Assembly (NCBI GenBank): GCA_038502445.1
Contig: JAHLJS010000008.1
Coordinates: 66,835,306 to 66,899,305 of the forward strand
Direction: 5' to 3'
Source: Eremochloa ophiuroides
Taxonomy: Eukaryota > Streptophyta > Magnoliopsida > Poales > Poaceae
DNA: 64,000 nt
In this document: positions 1-12,401 of the stretch, in pieces
Numbering within the stretch: position 1 is the stretch's first letter
Layout of the letters: the number at the start of each line of letters is the position of its first letter
Notes under the pieces: generated by a model
Database searches by the model: none
Told to the model about the DNA's origin: nothing
What the model saw: the letters and a program-made list of their open reading frames with translations, nothing else
Made by a program: the position numbers and the translations under genes

Positions 1-246
1 GCCGTCCGGGGGCAGGCCGTGGTCCGCCGGGGTGAAGGGCAGCGCGTGGAAGCCTAGGAACGACGACGAGTTGGACGACCGCGCGGAAGTCCGGAGCGCG
101 GCGACGTTGCGCGGGGTGGAGACGAGGGTGATGGTGGCGTCGGGGAGAGCGCCGTGCAGGAGGCCGGCGAGGGACATGAACGCGGAGAGGTGGCCCTGAC
201 CGGGGAACGGGAACAGCACGACGTGCTTGGCGGCAGCGGCGGCCAT
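1..246 (-). CDS. UDP-glycosyltransferase (GT1), N-terminal part, cut by window edge
   Basis: Reading the minus strand from the ATG at 246 gives 82 uninterrupted codons up to the window edge. The start MAAAAAKHVVLFPFPGQGHL is typical of plant family-1 UDP-sugar-dependent glycosyltransferases, cytosolic enzymes that move a sugar from a UDP-sugar to a small acceptor such as a phenolic, hormone or terpenoid. The His at residue 19 in the PGQGHL segment is the position of the catalytic base in this family. The next stretch, with TITLVSTPRN, fits the first beta-alpha units of the N-terminal Rossmann-like domain that binds the acceptor. The C-terminal PSPG box lies outside the window, so the substrate and subfamily cannot be told. 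Codon use is very GC-rich, as is usual for grass UGTs. Confidence 0.85.
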   Translation of the reverse strand, partial: MAAAAAKHVVLFPFPGQGHLSAFMSLAGLLHGALPDATITLVSTPRNVAALRTSARSSNSSSFLGFHALPFTPADHGLPPDG

Positions 247-1735
247 GATGGGGAGCAAGCTTGTTGGCTTTTTCAGCGTGGTGGATTGTATTGTAGCCTG
301 TAGGAGTAGGACATGGCAGTGGCCCAGAGCATCGGTAGTTCGGTACCAGAGGTTGAGATGGATAGATGGGCATCCAAGGCTTCAGTGTGACGGGAAGCGG
401 GTGGACGCGGAATAGGACTACACGAGGCCACCTATAACAACGGTTGCAATGCAACGTAGCACATACGTGCTTAGCACGTGTTATCTGCACCATACAAATC
501 TATTTTAAAATTCATCTTACACACTCTATTCAATATTGTACACATTGTTGTTTTACATTATATGAATCTCGAAGCGTAACGTAGACGGCTCAGATAACGT
601 GTGCACGAATCTCAAAGGGTGATTCCTTTTTCAGACATAGAGAAATACTACAAACCAACAGGTTGCTTGTTCCTGATGGTTTGTACTTCTCCGTGTAAAA
701 AGGAACAAAACATCATCAATCACCGCATGTGCAGTTCTCTTCTTCTCACCTGCAGGTACTGTAGAAGATGAACATGAGAGGTCCAATTAAAATCTAACGT
801 TCCTACTGTGTCGCCTAAGTTAAAAAACCAAAAAAAAAAAGATGTCTACACTATAGTAGCAATTCTCTAATTCTACCGCTCGTGATCATGAGAAATGGTG
901 GACTAAGACTTGGTTGAGCTCTGTATTTTATATGGACTTATTTTAACAATGAATCTAGTTAGGGAGTAGCTTATACCCCTGAGATACTCTTTGCGGATAT
1001 TTATGTTCATGTATTTGTCAGATTGTCCTGAAAGTAGGTACAACAAAGACATTCCTTATGTGTAGAACTGATATTCCGGTAATGACATTCACTATGCCGT
1101 TTTATAAGATGGTGAGCTGGGATAATCTGAGATCCTAAAGAGATGCCAGCCTGCCTCATGTAAACCACATTTTTTATCATGGCCAATTTCTGAAACTAGC
1201 AGTTTCTTCTGCCCTCTGTATCTTATACCACATAGTGACACGTCTTTACCTCTCACAATAACCCGTACTCCAACTGTTTATAAAATATACGAAGTTTAAG
1301 ACAAGCTAATTTTTTAAAGTAATTAAATTCACTAATTTGTTTATATTTAAACCAAGCCACCGCAGAAAGAAGACGTAGTATCTTTACCCATCTGGGTCAT
1401 TGCCATAAAGCATGGACAATTCAGTAAAACAGAGAGAAATGGTGTGGCAAAAAACCATTGCAACATTGTCTCAAATTGGTTTTGGGTTCAAGCCCATTTG
1501 TCCATGCTAAGTATGCCTGAACAATCAGAGTTCTGATCATGTGCTTTTCTAGCATGACTAGCATGAAACACAAGCAGAATGCAGACGAGAATCTCAGCCT
1601 CAGATATTTCAGTATAAAATAAGCATCCTAGATTATTTTGTTGTCAGTCAGGTCTATTGCTTTCAAAGGAGAAGACAACTAAGGATGACAAAAACAGCCG
1701 TAAATCATAGGTGTCCAAGCCTCGTAGTGAACAGA
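247..1735. other. Upstream region of the UGT and downstream region of the small membrane-protein gene
   Basis: This AT-rich stretch holds no ORF with coding character. It carries the 5' leader and promoter of the UGT, which reads leftward, and the 3' end of the neighbouring minus-strand gene. Short ORFs at 227-415 and 1685-1942 are antisense or chance readings. I see no clear transposon ends. Confidence 0.5.
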
Positions 1736-3982
1736 CTAATCAGACGGTGTATCCACATCCGGTGGAGCCCCAGTGCTTTGCTGGCCTTCCAAAGCAGCGA
1801 GTCTCTTTTCAAGGGCTTCGTAGCGAGTGTCTGTAGAGTCTTGGAGACCTTTCACCTGAAGATATGCATTGTTAAGGTCAGGTACTTTTCCTTCAACACA
1901 GCTCGAATCATGCAGTGCGGACAGGAATTTAACATAAGCTGAAGGTTTTCTCTGCGAGAACAGGATAGAAATATAGATACAGAAAACTTAATATCATAGC
2001 TAAGACAAGAATTTGGTGAACATGATAGACTTGTGTATTGTGAAAAGGGTAGCTATGAATATCTCAGAAGCCTTATACCAAGAAAAATCAATACCTTTTT
2101 TTTTGCAACTGGAGCAGGATTTGAACTATATATATAGAAAACTATCTTACAGCTCAAGCAGGAATTGTCCTGACTCATGAGAGATTCATGCAACACTAAA
2201 ATGTAACTAACAAAGAGCTAATAAGTGTGCAAAACTATAGCCATACATCATTCCTCTACTTGCACAAAAATGAACAATTTCCCGGGTCCTCTGTACACAA
2301 TTTTACTAAATTTTATGAGCTATTACAATTTTTTGTTGATTCTTACTGGATGCATCTGGTTTTGAACCTCAAAAACATAAAGTCCTGGTTTTCTCTACAC
2401 GACTCCACTAATTTCTAGTTATCACAGTGCCACAAGTGCTTTGCTGAATGTATCTGCTTTTGAGCCTCATAAACAGAAAACCGGCAAAAATTTACCAGTT
2501 TTTTCTCTACATAACTCCACTAATTTCTAAGTTATCACATTGCCATGAATGCTTACTGAATATATCGGGTTTTCAACATTAGAAGCAGGGTAAGATGGAT
2601 GAAGCTGAACACCTAACTATGTTGCTCTGATGAATACCAATGCCTCTGCCTAATTTTGCCTATGCTCAAGTCACATGCAGAAAAGCCATTTTAATTCAAC
2701 TATAATCCAGTAAGACTATTGATTTTTTTTTAATTGAATAGTGTCTTAAAATTCAGAATCACTTCAACAGTTCCACTTGTTTAAAAGACCAGCGCATGAC
2801 CATCATGTGTCTGCAAGGGATTGCAAACACACTGAATGTACAATTCAAATATTCAATAAGAACTGTGGATTGTAAATCGTTCTGCAAAAAAGCATGCCCA
2901 ATCATTTCTATTTCTATTTTACAGAATCTCAAGTTGCAGCAAACCTGGTAAACAGCCAGAGCCACATATGTATACTACTTGGAAATTTGATCAAGAATAA
3001 TTTGCTGGCTCTGCTTGTAGGAAATTTAGAAGCCAATTGCAGAGTTAACAATATGATAAATGTATGTCGGTTGCCCAGAATGTATGAAGACACGCTTAAC
3101 AGAAAATGATGAACAATTCAGTAAGATGCTGATAAGAAAAAAAATCTTCAATTTGACAAGAGACATCATATGATGCAGTCATGGAACTGCAACCAAAGAT
3201 CTTAAACTTAAAGGGAATTCTAGTTCAATTTGGTATATATTGTACGGAATAAAAACAAACAAATAAATATAAGCATGAATTGAATTGAAACTGAAAGGTC
3301 TATGGAAGCCTCATATATCCCCCAAATAGACAGAAAACAATACAGCTCAGGCCCTAGATGCAAGCATCCAATATCTCAACAAAACAACTATGTCAATCCC
3401 CTTCCCAATGATATGACAAGCACATGATCCAGATAGACATGCTACCCAAACCTTGCAACAATCTAACGATACCGGCATTCTTTTTTACTCGAATACGCAA
3501 AAGGTTTGCATATCATTGTATTAAGATTGAGAAAAGTAGTTTGGTACAACGACACGCCACTTGGACGCGCTAGGTGTGGCAAATGTTTTACAATGAGCTC
3601 ATCCCCACCTAGCAGAACACTGGCATTCTTAGCAAAATCAGACAATGGGACCGTCATCGGATCATCAAACAAGACACGTGTGGCCTGACGACCAGGGCTA
3701 AAGCTCGAAGGCACGCCGTCCTGTCAAGGGTTTATCCCCGATCGGTCCCGCACGCATTACTGCTCGAGAACCACCATCAGCAAGGGCACCAATAGCGATA
3801 CGCGCGCGATAATCTAAGATCTGAGGCCAAGCGAGGAGGAAGAGGGGCGGAGCGCGTACCTTGAGGGCCATGGAGTCGTTGGCGAGCTTGTAGTCCTTGT
3901 AGAGGAAGTAGCCCCCGCCCGCGGCGGCGGCCGCCGCGCCGGCGAAGAAGGAGGCCAGCCTCACCCGCAGCATGAACCCCAT
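1736..3982 (-). CDS. Small membrane-anchored protein, 80 residues, two exons
   Basis: Exon 1 is 3982-3860 and exon 2 is 1855-1736. The donor follows codon 41 (AAG then GTACGC) and the acceptor is a CAG just before the GTG at 1855, so the phase is 0. The protein starts MGFMLRVRLASFFAGAAA and has one hydrophobic segment at about residues 9-28, then YFLYKDYKLA. A short amphipathic helix with RYEALEKRLAALEG follows at about 52-65, likely a coiled coil, before an acidic tail. This layout is common to small plant proteins of unknown function. A single-pass membrane anchor with a coiled-coil tail is an inference from composition. The 2.0-kb intron is AT-rich and contains no further convincing exon. 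An alternative acceptor near 1948 would add a segment but would not keep the clean junction. The role is not known to me. Confidence 0.68.
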
Positions 3983-5734
3983 ACGGCTCCTGCTCCTGCC
4001 CTAGCAACCCTCCCCGCCTCCTCGCTGGTGGCTTGCTTCGTTCGGCTCCCACCCTTTCCGCCTCCGTGGGATGCGAAATGGCTGGCTCTCCCTGCTGCGG
4101 TTGGTGGGGTCGCCTCGACGGCTCGACCTAGAGGCCACGGAGGCACGAAGTCTTTGGAAGGGGGGTCCTGCGGCTGGGTCCCTTATGTCAGTGAGCGTTT
4201 CTGGGTAGTGTCTTCACCTTTTTTTTGGACAAAAGTGTCTTCACTCTTCAGAGTTCATTCAACAGTTGAGAGTTTGAGTACTTTGAGACGAGATCAGTTC
4301 GCACTTCCCAAGACCCAAATGTGTTCAGCCATATTCAGACAGACCCTTTATAAAAGGAGGTAGAAGTCTATTCTTTTTCTATCATTCTGATGCAAGCTTT
4401 GATTTCGGCCACCAAATTCCAAACTGAATATCTTTGGAGAATTAAACTATCCAAATCATACAATTTTTGCCATATGTTGTAGAGATGGTTTTGCTTACAT
4501 ATGTTTTTAAAATATATATAAATATGATTAGATCTCTAAAAAAATATAAATGATCTATTTTGAATAAAGGTGGCAGAAACCATAGTTTATCTATGCCATT
4601 TCATTTGAAGTTATTTGGATCTTGATTATTCTTATTTCCAATAATTTATTGATCACAATCGCCACTAATTATTATTTAAATTATCATTTTGTGTAATATT
4701 AGACAAAAACTCAACCAAAATGATCCAATGGATTTTGAGTATGTGCAAGATCTCAGAGGCCACGCCAACATCGCAAATGGCATGCTCTACACCTCTACCA
4801 CATATAGATCCTATTTGTTTTTTTGTGTAGCTAGTATGTTTTACTATACTTTTAGCCGTTTGACTGCTTAATAAGTAGTATTGAATAACACAGGATCTCA
4901 ATCACCATGCAATCAACCAAAAAAACCACTAGCTAAAAAGAACAAGTTGGATATGATACATATAGCTCTAGATAGAGCATCAATAGATAAAAGTGTATTT
5001 ATAGAAACATTTGGTATTGGTTTGGTATTTTCTATTTAAAATGAATTCATCATAGAATTTTAGAGATTTAACCGTGTGCCATTACGTATGAGAAAAATAC
5101 GAAAAACCACATTGGAAAGCAATAGAGAGCCAGCCATATCCAATTTTGATAATTGAATTTGCAAAGGCGCATGGTTTCAGAGTTTGATGGCCAAAATTAG
5201 GATAACACAAATGGACTTTCGACTATTGATACAATTGTCGATGTTTTTTTTATATATCCTAGAAAATTAAAATTCCATATCGGCATTGTCCAATTGAAGC
5301 ATCTCGATTCTGGATATGCAGAATCCAAGTAATTTAGCAAAAGAAAAGAAACAATTTGTTTTATGATACAATTGTCGAGGTTTTTTTATATATATCCTAG
5401 AAAATTAAAATTCTATATCGGCATTGTCCAATTGAAGCATCTCAATTCTAGATATGCAGAATCCAAGTAATTTAGCAAAAGAAAAGAAACCATTTGTTTT
5501 AATTTCTATTCTATAGAACAAAAAGACTGTCCAATTTTGCTCTCTACTTCTACCCTGTACTTCTACAGATTGTAGGCTTCGTTAAATCCAAGTCCGTGGT
5601 CAACGGTCGCGGGACGCCTAATAAAAACGGAAATATCATGTGCATCGTGGCCCCGTCACAAGTTCGCTAGGGGATGAGATAACAGCGCGACGGCCGTCCG
5701 CTCACGGCTCACACGGTTCGCTAGCCCGCTCGCC
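3983..5734. other. Intergenic region between the small membrane-protein gene and the S1 gene
   Basis: The left end is GC-rich and is the leader and promoter of the minus-strand gene. The rest is AT-rich. It contains a 138-bp direct tandem duplication (listed separately) and, at 5590-5734, a GC-rich leader for the plus-strand S1 gene. No gene is seen. Confidence 0.5.
5228..5501. repeat. Two-copy tandem duplication, period 138 bp
   Basis: Copy 1 starts at 5228 and copy 2 at 5366. Both begin with gatacaattgtcga and end with a run of aaagaaaagaaac followed by atttgtttta. The copies differ at only a few positions plus small length changes in the T and TA tracts, so the duplication is fairly recent. 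It lies about 240 bp upstream of the S1 gene start. Confidence 0.85.
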
Positions 5735-8700
5735 ATGCCGCCGCCTTCCCTCGTCTCCCTCCTCCCCGCCACGTCCATCTCGCTACAAAGACGCCAAGCA
5801 AAGCGCCACAAGGCGCCCACGGCGAGCCACTCCCTCTTCTCCCGAAGAGTCGTGTCCCAACCGCCGCTCCACGCCTCGCCCTCCTCCAGGAGCGGGAGCG
5901 GGAGCGACGAGCTCCACCTCCTCGAGAAGCCGTTACCCACTACGACGGATGACGAGGCCGAGGAGGAGCCCGAGCCTGCTCCGGTGATGTCCACAGAAGA
6001 AGCGCTCGCGCCTTTTCTCAAGTTCTTCCAGGTGAAGAGCACCGACCCCGACGTGGGCGCGGACACGGCGGCAGGGGCGGCGCGCGCGGATGGCGAGGTG
6101 CCGGCGGAGGCATCGAGGAGAGATGTACTGTCCGCTGCTGGCGGGCGTGGGGTTAGTTACTACGACCCCAGGCCCGGGGACTTCGTCGCCGGCGTCGTGG
6201 TCCGGAGCGACGGGAGGACGCTCGACGTCGACATCGGCTCCGGCGGCGAACCGGCGCTGATGCTGGCCAAGGAGTCGGCGCCGGTGCCCGGGGAGGAGTT
6301 CGGGTACCTCGCGTGCGACGTCGCGTCCGAGCGTGCGGCGGAGTTCGCGGCGGAAGGGCGTGTAGGCGTCGTGGTCAGGCAGTTCGGCGGCGGAGGAGAG
6401 GGGGACGGGGAGGCGACGGTTGGGAGGAATGTGAAGGAGAAAGGTGCGCCGGTGCTGCGCGCCGGTACGATCGTGTTCGCTGAGGTCCTCGGTCGAACAC
6501 TTGGCGGGCGGCCGCTGCTGTCCGCGCGCAGGCTGTTCCGGCGCGTCGCGTGGCACAGAGCGAGGCAGGTCCTCTATGCCACTCCTTTCTGTTGTTGTTG
6601 GAAATCCTTGGAACCATCTCTTATGAACAATTTGACGCACTGCCCAAGTAGAGCTGGACCATTAGAAACTACTAGGTCAGAGCCTCAGACCAACTGTCAT
6701 ATTGGAGGAACGAGTAGAGCTGGATTATTAGAAACTACTACTAGTTCATGACCAGTTGACCATCTTGTCATTGCCAGATAGTATCTCTAACTTCCTGCTC
6801 CCAAAGGCTTAAAGCTCAAGCTGTTAAAGCATGGTCGGTTGTTGCTATATCTTAAGACAATTTTCGTTGAAATAAAAGATATATCTTAAGACAAATTTGT
6901 ATCTTAGACATTGATCAAACGTATGGGGTATTGAAGTCAGTACAAGAAGTAATAACTGACTGCTAAACGTTTTCTATGCAAACAATTTTGCTTTCATTAG
7001 GACTTGCTTTGATGACAATAATAGACAATTGTTATTAACACTACATTTCTATTGCTTTATGAGAAAGACTGATCTCATTTTTAGATCAATGACTGCCTTT
7101 TGTTTGTTTGTTCTTCTCACATATTTATATTTGACTATTTCTGTACAAACTAATGTTCAGATAAAACAGCTAAATGTGCCCATCAAGGTCAAAATTTATG
7201 AGTGGAATGCTAGTGGCTTGCTGTCTAGAATTGAGGTACGAGTATATGTACTACAATACTTGGTTCAGTTCTGTATTTTATGGCTAAAGCGCATTTCCCT
7301 TCTCAGGGCCTTCGGGCATTCCTTCCCAAGCCTGAGATGATGACTAGACCAAGAAATTTTACTGACCTGAAGAATAAAGTAAGTTATGCATCATGTGCAT
7401 TCTATAAAGTAAAGCTTGTATGGCATTATGCTGTTCCATTCTTGGCATATCAGGATTGATTGTTTGGAACTCACCTTTGAGCTTGCAAGTATGATAATGT
7501 GTTTATGAACTTTTTTTCACACACAGGTTGGTCAAGAAATGCACGTCTGCATTACAAGGATTGACGAAGGGACAAACGAATTGATAATTAGTGAAAAAGA
7601 AGCGTGGGTGAGTTAGCTACATTGGCTTCTGCTACCTGTTATTTGAAGCCTACAACACATAACTTTATGCTTTTCTTGCGCCATATCTTTTTGAAGTACA
7701 TATTTGTTGTTTATTTGTTTAAACAACTTATCTGGTTGCTTGTGACATGTGAGCGCAAGAAACTCTTAAGCTTAAACAGCTGTTTACAAAGTACTCTCCA
7801 ATTTCAAAGCATCTTTATAGCTTTTGCACTACATATTTCATATTTTAACTTGCATGAATGATGACTTTTTTTATTATGAAAAAATCTTGTTTAGGTGGTG
7901 ACATACCTTAGAGAAGGGACTCTCTTGCAAGGTACAGTACGCAAGTTGTTTCCCTATGGTGCACAAATTAGGATTGGCGAGACTAACAGAGGGTAACATC
8001 TCAAGACCCTAGCCTGTGTTTTACAGATGCCATTTTTCTTCTTGTTCAGCTCAACCTCAATGTACATTCAGAATTGTTGCACGCGATTTGCTTGCAATTC
8101 CAATATTTCAAGCAGTTATGCTGAAATTTCCTTGCTCGCCCAAGTTCTGCTAACCAGCATGATCTAGGTCTATCTATGCACATCATGTCCAAGTTGTTCT
8201 TACTTGTGCATGTGTTTTGTATGGTTTACTCGTTGATATCTACGGAACTATTTACAAGACAACACAAAATATTTGATTTTGACTGTATATGAGTAGTAAA
8301 GATAGTGCAAGTAGCATTTTGGACTGCCTTATTTGAAAGGCATGAAAGTTGACATTATATTTACCAATCAATCTTGAAATTAACGTCTTTCATTACAAAT
8401 GTCAAGATAGACCAAGCTAAGAGGAATATCTACTTTGTGAATCGCCTAGCTTAGGTTCAAGGCAAATGTGCTTTTGCTTTAGCTATGAGTTTGTTCAGTT
8501 ATTGTACAGGCGTCATCGCTCCATGCATCAGTGTTGTTGATAAGTGAAACTTACTAATTTGAGTTAGTTTTAGTTGTGATCTCCTGAACATGTCTATCAG
8601 TTTGACACCTTAAATCTGCCTGTTCCTTAATCTCTCATTAACTATAGTTTAACCTGGATCATTAGCTATTTTGCCTCTTTTTTGTTGTGTTCTACAAATG

Positions 8701-9346
8701 ACTCGTTTTGTATGTGAATTCACAAGTATGTAATATTTTGCAGCGGTTTACTGCATATCTCAAACATGACACATGGTGAGCTGAGATCTGTGGCTGATGT
8801 GCTGGAAGTTGGCGAGACGGTGAAAGCTCTCGTCTTAAAATCAACTCCAGACAGAATTGCCCTCAGGTAGTACAACATAGCAAACTTGCAATACGTATAG
8901 CTCTTAGGCACTACTGCTTGTCATGGAAAAGATCATCTACTCGATCCTCGGTGAGTCTGTGGTGTACTTGACAACATCTATTTGTCTTTGTGCAGCACAA
9001 AAGATCTCGAGAGCGAACCTGGATTGCTTCTCACTAACAAAGAGGTGAGAAAACTTTGGGTCTCCAAAAACCTACCCTTTTATCTCGCGCTGAAAAAAAA
9101 TCATACACGCCAAAAATCTCTCGCGTTTTTCATTTTTTTTTCTGGCTACAGAAGGTGTTTTCTGAGGCTGAAGAGATGGCCCAAAGATACCGGGAGCAAA
9201 TTGCAGAGCCACCTAGATCCTTTGCCGCGGAAGGCTCCTGCGACGATGCTGTCCCCTTCGATGACGAAGCCCGGTCCTATGCTAACTGGAAGTGGCTGAA
9301 ATTCAGCAAGTCTGACGACGTGCCAAACCCCAAATCTGGCGCCTAG
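5735..9346 (+). CDS. S1-domain RNA-binding protein, probably plastid (PDE338-like)
   Basis: Eight exons join in phase to give 508 residues: 5735-6568, 7161-7235, 7307-7378, 7527-7607, 7895-7992, 8744-8866, 8996-9044 and 9152-9346. Residues 1 to about 60 are rich in Ser, Arg and Ala and lack acidic residues, as in chloroplast transit peptides. An acidic linker follows. S1/OB-fold-like units are seen at about 149-190 (GDFVAGVVVRSDGRTLDVDI), in the 240-330 region (ending LRAFLPKPEM) and at 355-435. The last is the clearest, with LREGTLLQGTVRKLFPYGAQ and GGLLHISNMTHGEL. The tail KVFSEAEEMAQRYREQ is shared, as I recall, with the Arabidopsis PDE338 type of S1 protein, a family needed for plastid RNA metabolism and greening. 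The family assignment is recognition of pattern and not a search result. The start is the first ATG of the long open exon. Confidence 0.85.
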
Positions 9347-11029
9347 TCGTAATCTTCGTACAGGAACTCTGTAGAAATTTTGGTCAATTCAAATATTCAT
9401 TTCCATGCTTACAATTGTGCACACCTTGGCGACGCTCGGGCTGCTTCGATTAAAGGCCCATGGTCGCGGCGGAATGTTTTAGCGCTGTCTCTCTCTCTCT
9501 CTCCGAGCACGCCGGGGACTTGGGCCCCTGTTTTCATTTCGGTCCAGACACGCGGCTGTTCCCGGGCTAATTGGGCCCGCCCACCTGTGGCTGTTCCAGA
9601 CACGCTGTTTGTTGGAAAGCTTCTTCCTCATGTTTTCCGCCCCTGGGCCAACACTGTTTTCGCAGGATCCTTTGGCAATAATCGTGTGATCTCACTGCTG
9701 ATCAGTGAGCAGTTGCCGCGACATTGGAGTGCACTGTGTCCAGGACGAACGCGACCTTCGAATGCACTGTGTCAATTGTCGAAGCTTGCGAAGCGCACAG
9801 AGCATTACGAAGACATGAATGACATCTGAACAGCCGACCTCTGCAAACGTGTTTGCCGGTCTCGTCGTACCTACTCGTACGTTTCAAGTTTATAGGAACG
9901 AACGTGCCATATTGCTAACGTACAGTGCACAAGCACAACCAACCACCCAGGCCATCGCGTCGCGTCGATAGAAACCGGCGTCTGCATCGCATCGGCCCAC
10001 CTCTGAATCTGACGCTGTCCGTGGGGCCGAAAACGACGGCTCAACTCGCAAGAGGAAAAAGCATTGTGCCCGACAAGCGAAGTATCAGAAACTACCTTAT
10101 TATATCTCAAATTCTCAATGGATGGCTGGCATCGCTTCGCTGGACACACAAAGTACACCATTGTTTAAGTGAAGAAGATATGTTGATTGATTGGGTATAT
10201 TGGATAAGTGTGCCTTCTTCATCGGGAAACCCTAAAGCTTTAGTTCCAACCACTCCATACACGCACGCAGAGATGGTGTCGAACAAGCAAGCAATCAAGC
10301 AACCACTCGATTCTTTGTGGTTTAGGAGTACTGGAGTAGTACCTTTGAAAAGCCGAAAGCGAGGCCCTAACTCCTGGGTTGTTGTAGGACGATGCCTGGC
10401 TTTGCGCGGAGAACAGAGACCCATGCCAGCCGTAATTAATAGTAAGTAAATAAACTAGCAAGTGATGATACCACGAGAATTTTTTTTACTGGTCTTTAAC
10501 GAATCAACGCATCGCTCACACTCACAGGCCAGCCATGGAGACCGGCACCGGGGTGCCGACCGGTTGCCGAGAGCGCGGTGAGGCCGCGCGCGGCACGGCA
10601 GGGGCAGCCGGGCACGCGCGCGCGCGTGTGGCCCTCGGCTCACGCTTGGGCGCTTTGGCTGGCGGCCTTGGGCAGGCATGTGCCGCGCGCCCGCGCTCGT
10701 ACGTCTCCGGCCGGATAGCAAGTTTCCGTCGGCCCATCTACCTGTCACTCGGATGTTTCATTATCCACCAACAACCGTATGTTAATAGCACAGGAAACAA
10801 CCGATGGCTGGCATGGAATGAAATCGTGTGTTTTGACAGCTCTCAACACACAAATTTTGAGTCGTCCGATATAATCTGACGTATTCTAGAATTTTGTTGT
10901 TTTGTTCCACAATCTGCAGGTTGGCCAGGTGAAAAGGAGGCCCAGAGATCTTGTTCTTTGTTGTTCGAGTGCCTCTGGGCATATGCTTCAGGTGTAGAAC
11001 ACAAGTGTCAGGTTTCTTTAGTGATTTTC
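9347..11029. other. Intergenic region downstream of the S1 gene
   Basis: This begins with the 3' UTR of the S1 gene. It holds a short (TC)n run at about 9489-9503 and a GC-rich island at about 10510-10740. Several ORFs of 60-170 codons overlap on both strands without family resemblance or clean splice sites. I see no gene or transposon ends that I can support. Confidence 0.45.
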
Positions 11030-11383
11030 AGAAAAAACATAACAATTGAAGGCTAATTTATAGTAAAAAGATGACAACAAAAACAACAAACAAAGGCTAA
11101 CAAAACAAAAAAAAACAAAAAAAACAGGGCGAATTTATATTAAAAAAACAAAATAGCAAACCCTTGCAAAAACTACAAAAGTACAATAAAACCAAAAAAT
11201 AATAAAATAAATTAAAAAAATGACGACTGAAGGCTTATTTCTAGTAAAAAAAGACAACTGAAGACCATTTATAGTAAAAAGTTGACAACAAAACAAAAAA
11301 CAAAAAACAAAAAGCAAAAATTAATAAACAAAGGCTAATTTATAGTAAAGAACAAACCCTTGAAAAAACTACAAAAGTACAAT
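11030..11383. repeat. AT-rich tandem array, left part
   Basis: A degenerate unit built on aaggctaatttatagtaaaa recurs here (about 11050, 11230, 11262, 11331), separated by A-rich spacers with acaacaaaaac runs. The spacing varies between about 30 and 100 bp. The same unit continues at 23556-23870, so the LTR retrotransposon inserted into one array. Confidence 0.75.
11379..11383. repeat. Target site duplication, left copy (ACAAT)
   Basis: The five bases acaat directly precede the TG of the 5' LTR. The same five bases follow the CA of the 3' LTR at 23551-23555, as expected for retroviral-type integration. Confidence 0.93.
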
Positions 11384-11499
11384 TGTCGGTTACCAAAGTT
11401 AGGGGTACCCAACTTCCATGCAAAAAACGCTCATTCCCAACTTGGTCTGGCCCAAGTAAGGCCAGTCGAAGCCCACGAAGGCCGCGTCTACAGAGGCCC

Positions 11500-12222
11500 A
11501 AATCTCCGATTCGCCCGAGCCTCCCCAGGAGAGCTCGGGCGAGCGGCGTCCTCGGCGCCCCATTCTCCGATTCGCCCGAGCCTCCTCGGGAGAGCTCGGG
11601 AGAGCGGCGTCCTCGGCGCCCCATTCTCCGATTCGCCCGAGCCTCCTCGGGAGAACTCGGGAGGCGGCGTCCTCGGCGCCCAATTCTCCGATTCGCCCGA
11701 GCCTCCTCCGGAGAGCTCGGGAGGCGGCGTCCTCGGCGCCCAATTCTCCGATTCGCCCGAGCCTCCTCCGGAGAGCTCGGGAGGCGGCGTCCTCGGCGCC
11801 CAAATCTCCGATTCGCCCGAGCCTCCCCAGGAGAGCTCGGGCGAGCGGCACCCTCGGCGCCCCAAATCTCCGATTCGCCCGAGCCTCCTCGGGAGAGCTC
11901 GGGAGAGCGGCGTCCTCGGCGCCCCATTCTCCGATTCGCCCGAGCCTCCTCGGGAGAGCTCGGGAAGCGGCGTCCTCGGCGCCCCATTCTCCGATTCGCC
12001 CGAGCCTCCTCGGGAGAGCTCGGGAGGCGGCGTCCTCGGCGCCCAATTCTCCGATTCGCCCGAGCCTCCTCCGGAGAGCTCGGGAGGCGGCGTCCTCGGC
12101 GCCCAAACCTCCGATTCGCCCGACCCTCCTCGGGAGAGCTCGGGAGGTGCCGTCCTGGGCGCCCAAGTTTCCGATTCGCCCGAGCCTCGCCCGAAGCCTC
12201 CTCGGGAGAACTCGGGAGAGCG
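11500..12222. repeat. About 12 tandem copies of a 60-bp GC-rich unit in U3
   Basis: The unit reads tctccgattcgcccgagcct, then cctcgggagagctcggga, then a ggcggcgtcctcggcgccc segment. Each copy contains a stem cccgagc/gctcggg, with a further ctc/gag pairing inside. Variants occur at fixed places, for example gggagag against ggaggcg. The matching array in the 3' LTR is at about 21755-22477. A 60-bp period is a multiple of three, which explains the long apparent ORFs on both strands. Confidence 0.92.
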
Positions 12223-12401
12223 GCATCCACGGTGCCAAAGTTGGCATCCAAGGCACGGGTGATGTCAGCGGAGCAATCTTGGACCATAAGAAATCTCTCT
12301 GACCACTTTACAAGCACTGTCCCGTCAGGCGAGACTCTCGACACGACTGTGCTTCGCACGCCCTTGATGGCCATACCACCTGTCGGGATTTTCCTGACAG
12401 C

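Noticed and set aside
430..490. Possible Helitron 3' end (ggttgcaatgcaacg with a following hairpin)
   Set aside because: There is no CTRR terminus at the right place and no matching 5' TC end was seen.
3463..3714. Possible middle exon of the small membrane-protein gene
   Set aside because: Exon 1 and exon 2 join cleanly in phase without it, and the open stretch has no fitting splice sites.
5933..6640. 235-codon ORF on the minus strand
   Set aside because: It is antisense to the GC-rich first exon of the S1 gene and has no family resemblance.
9925..10449. 174-codon ORF on the plus strand between the S1 gene and the retrotransposon
   Set aside because: Composition is like intergenic DNA, overlapping ORFs exist on the other strand, and I see no recognisable motif.
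11500..12222. Regular repeats that resemble a CRISPR array at first sight
   Set aside because: The whole 60-bp unit is repeated, with no unique spacers, and it lies in an LTR of a plant retrotransposon.
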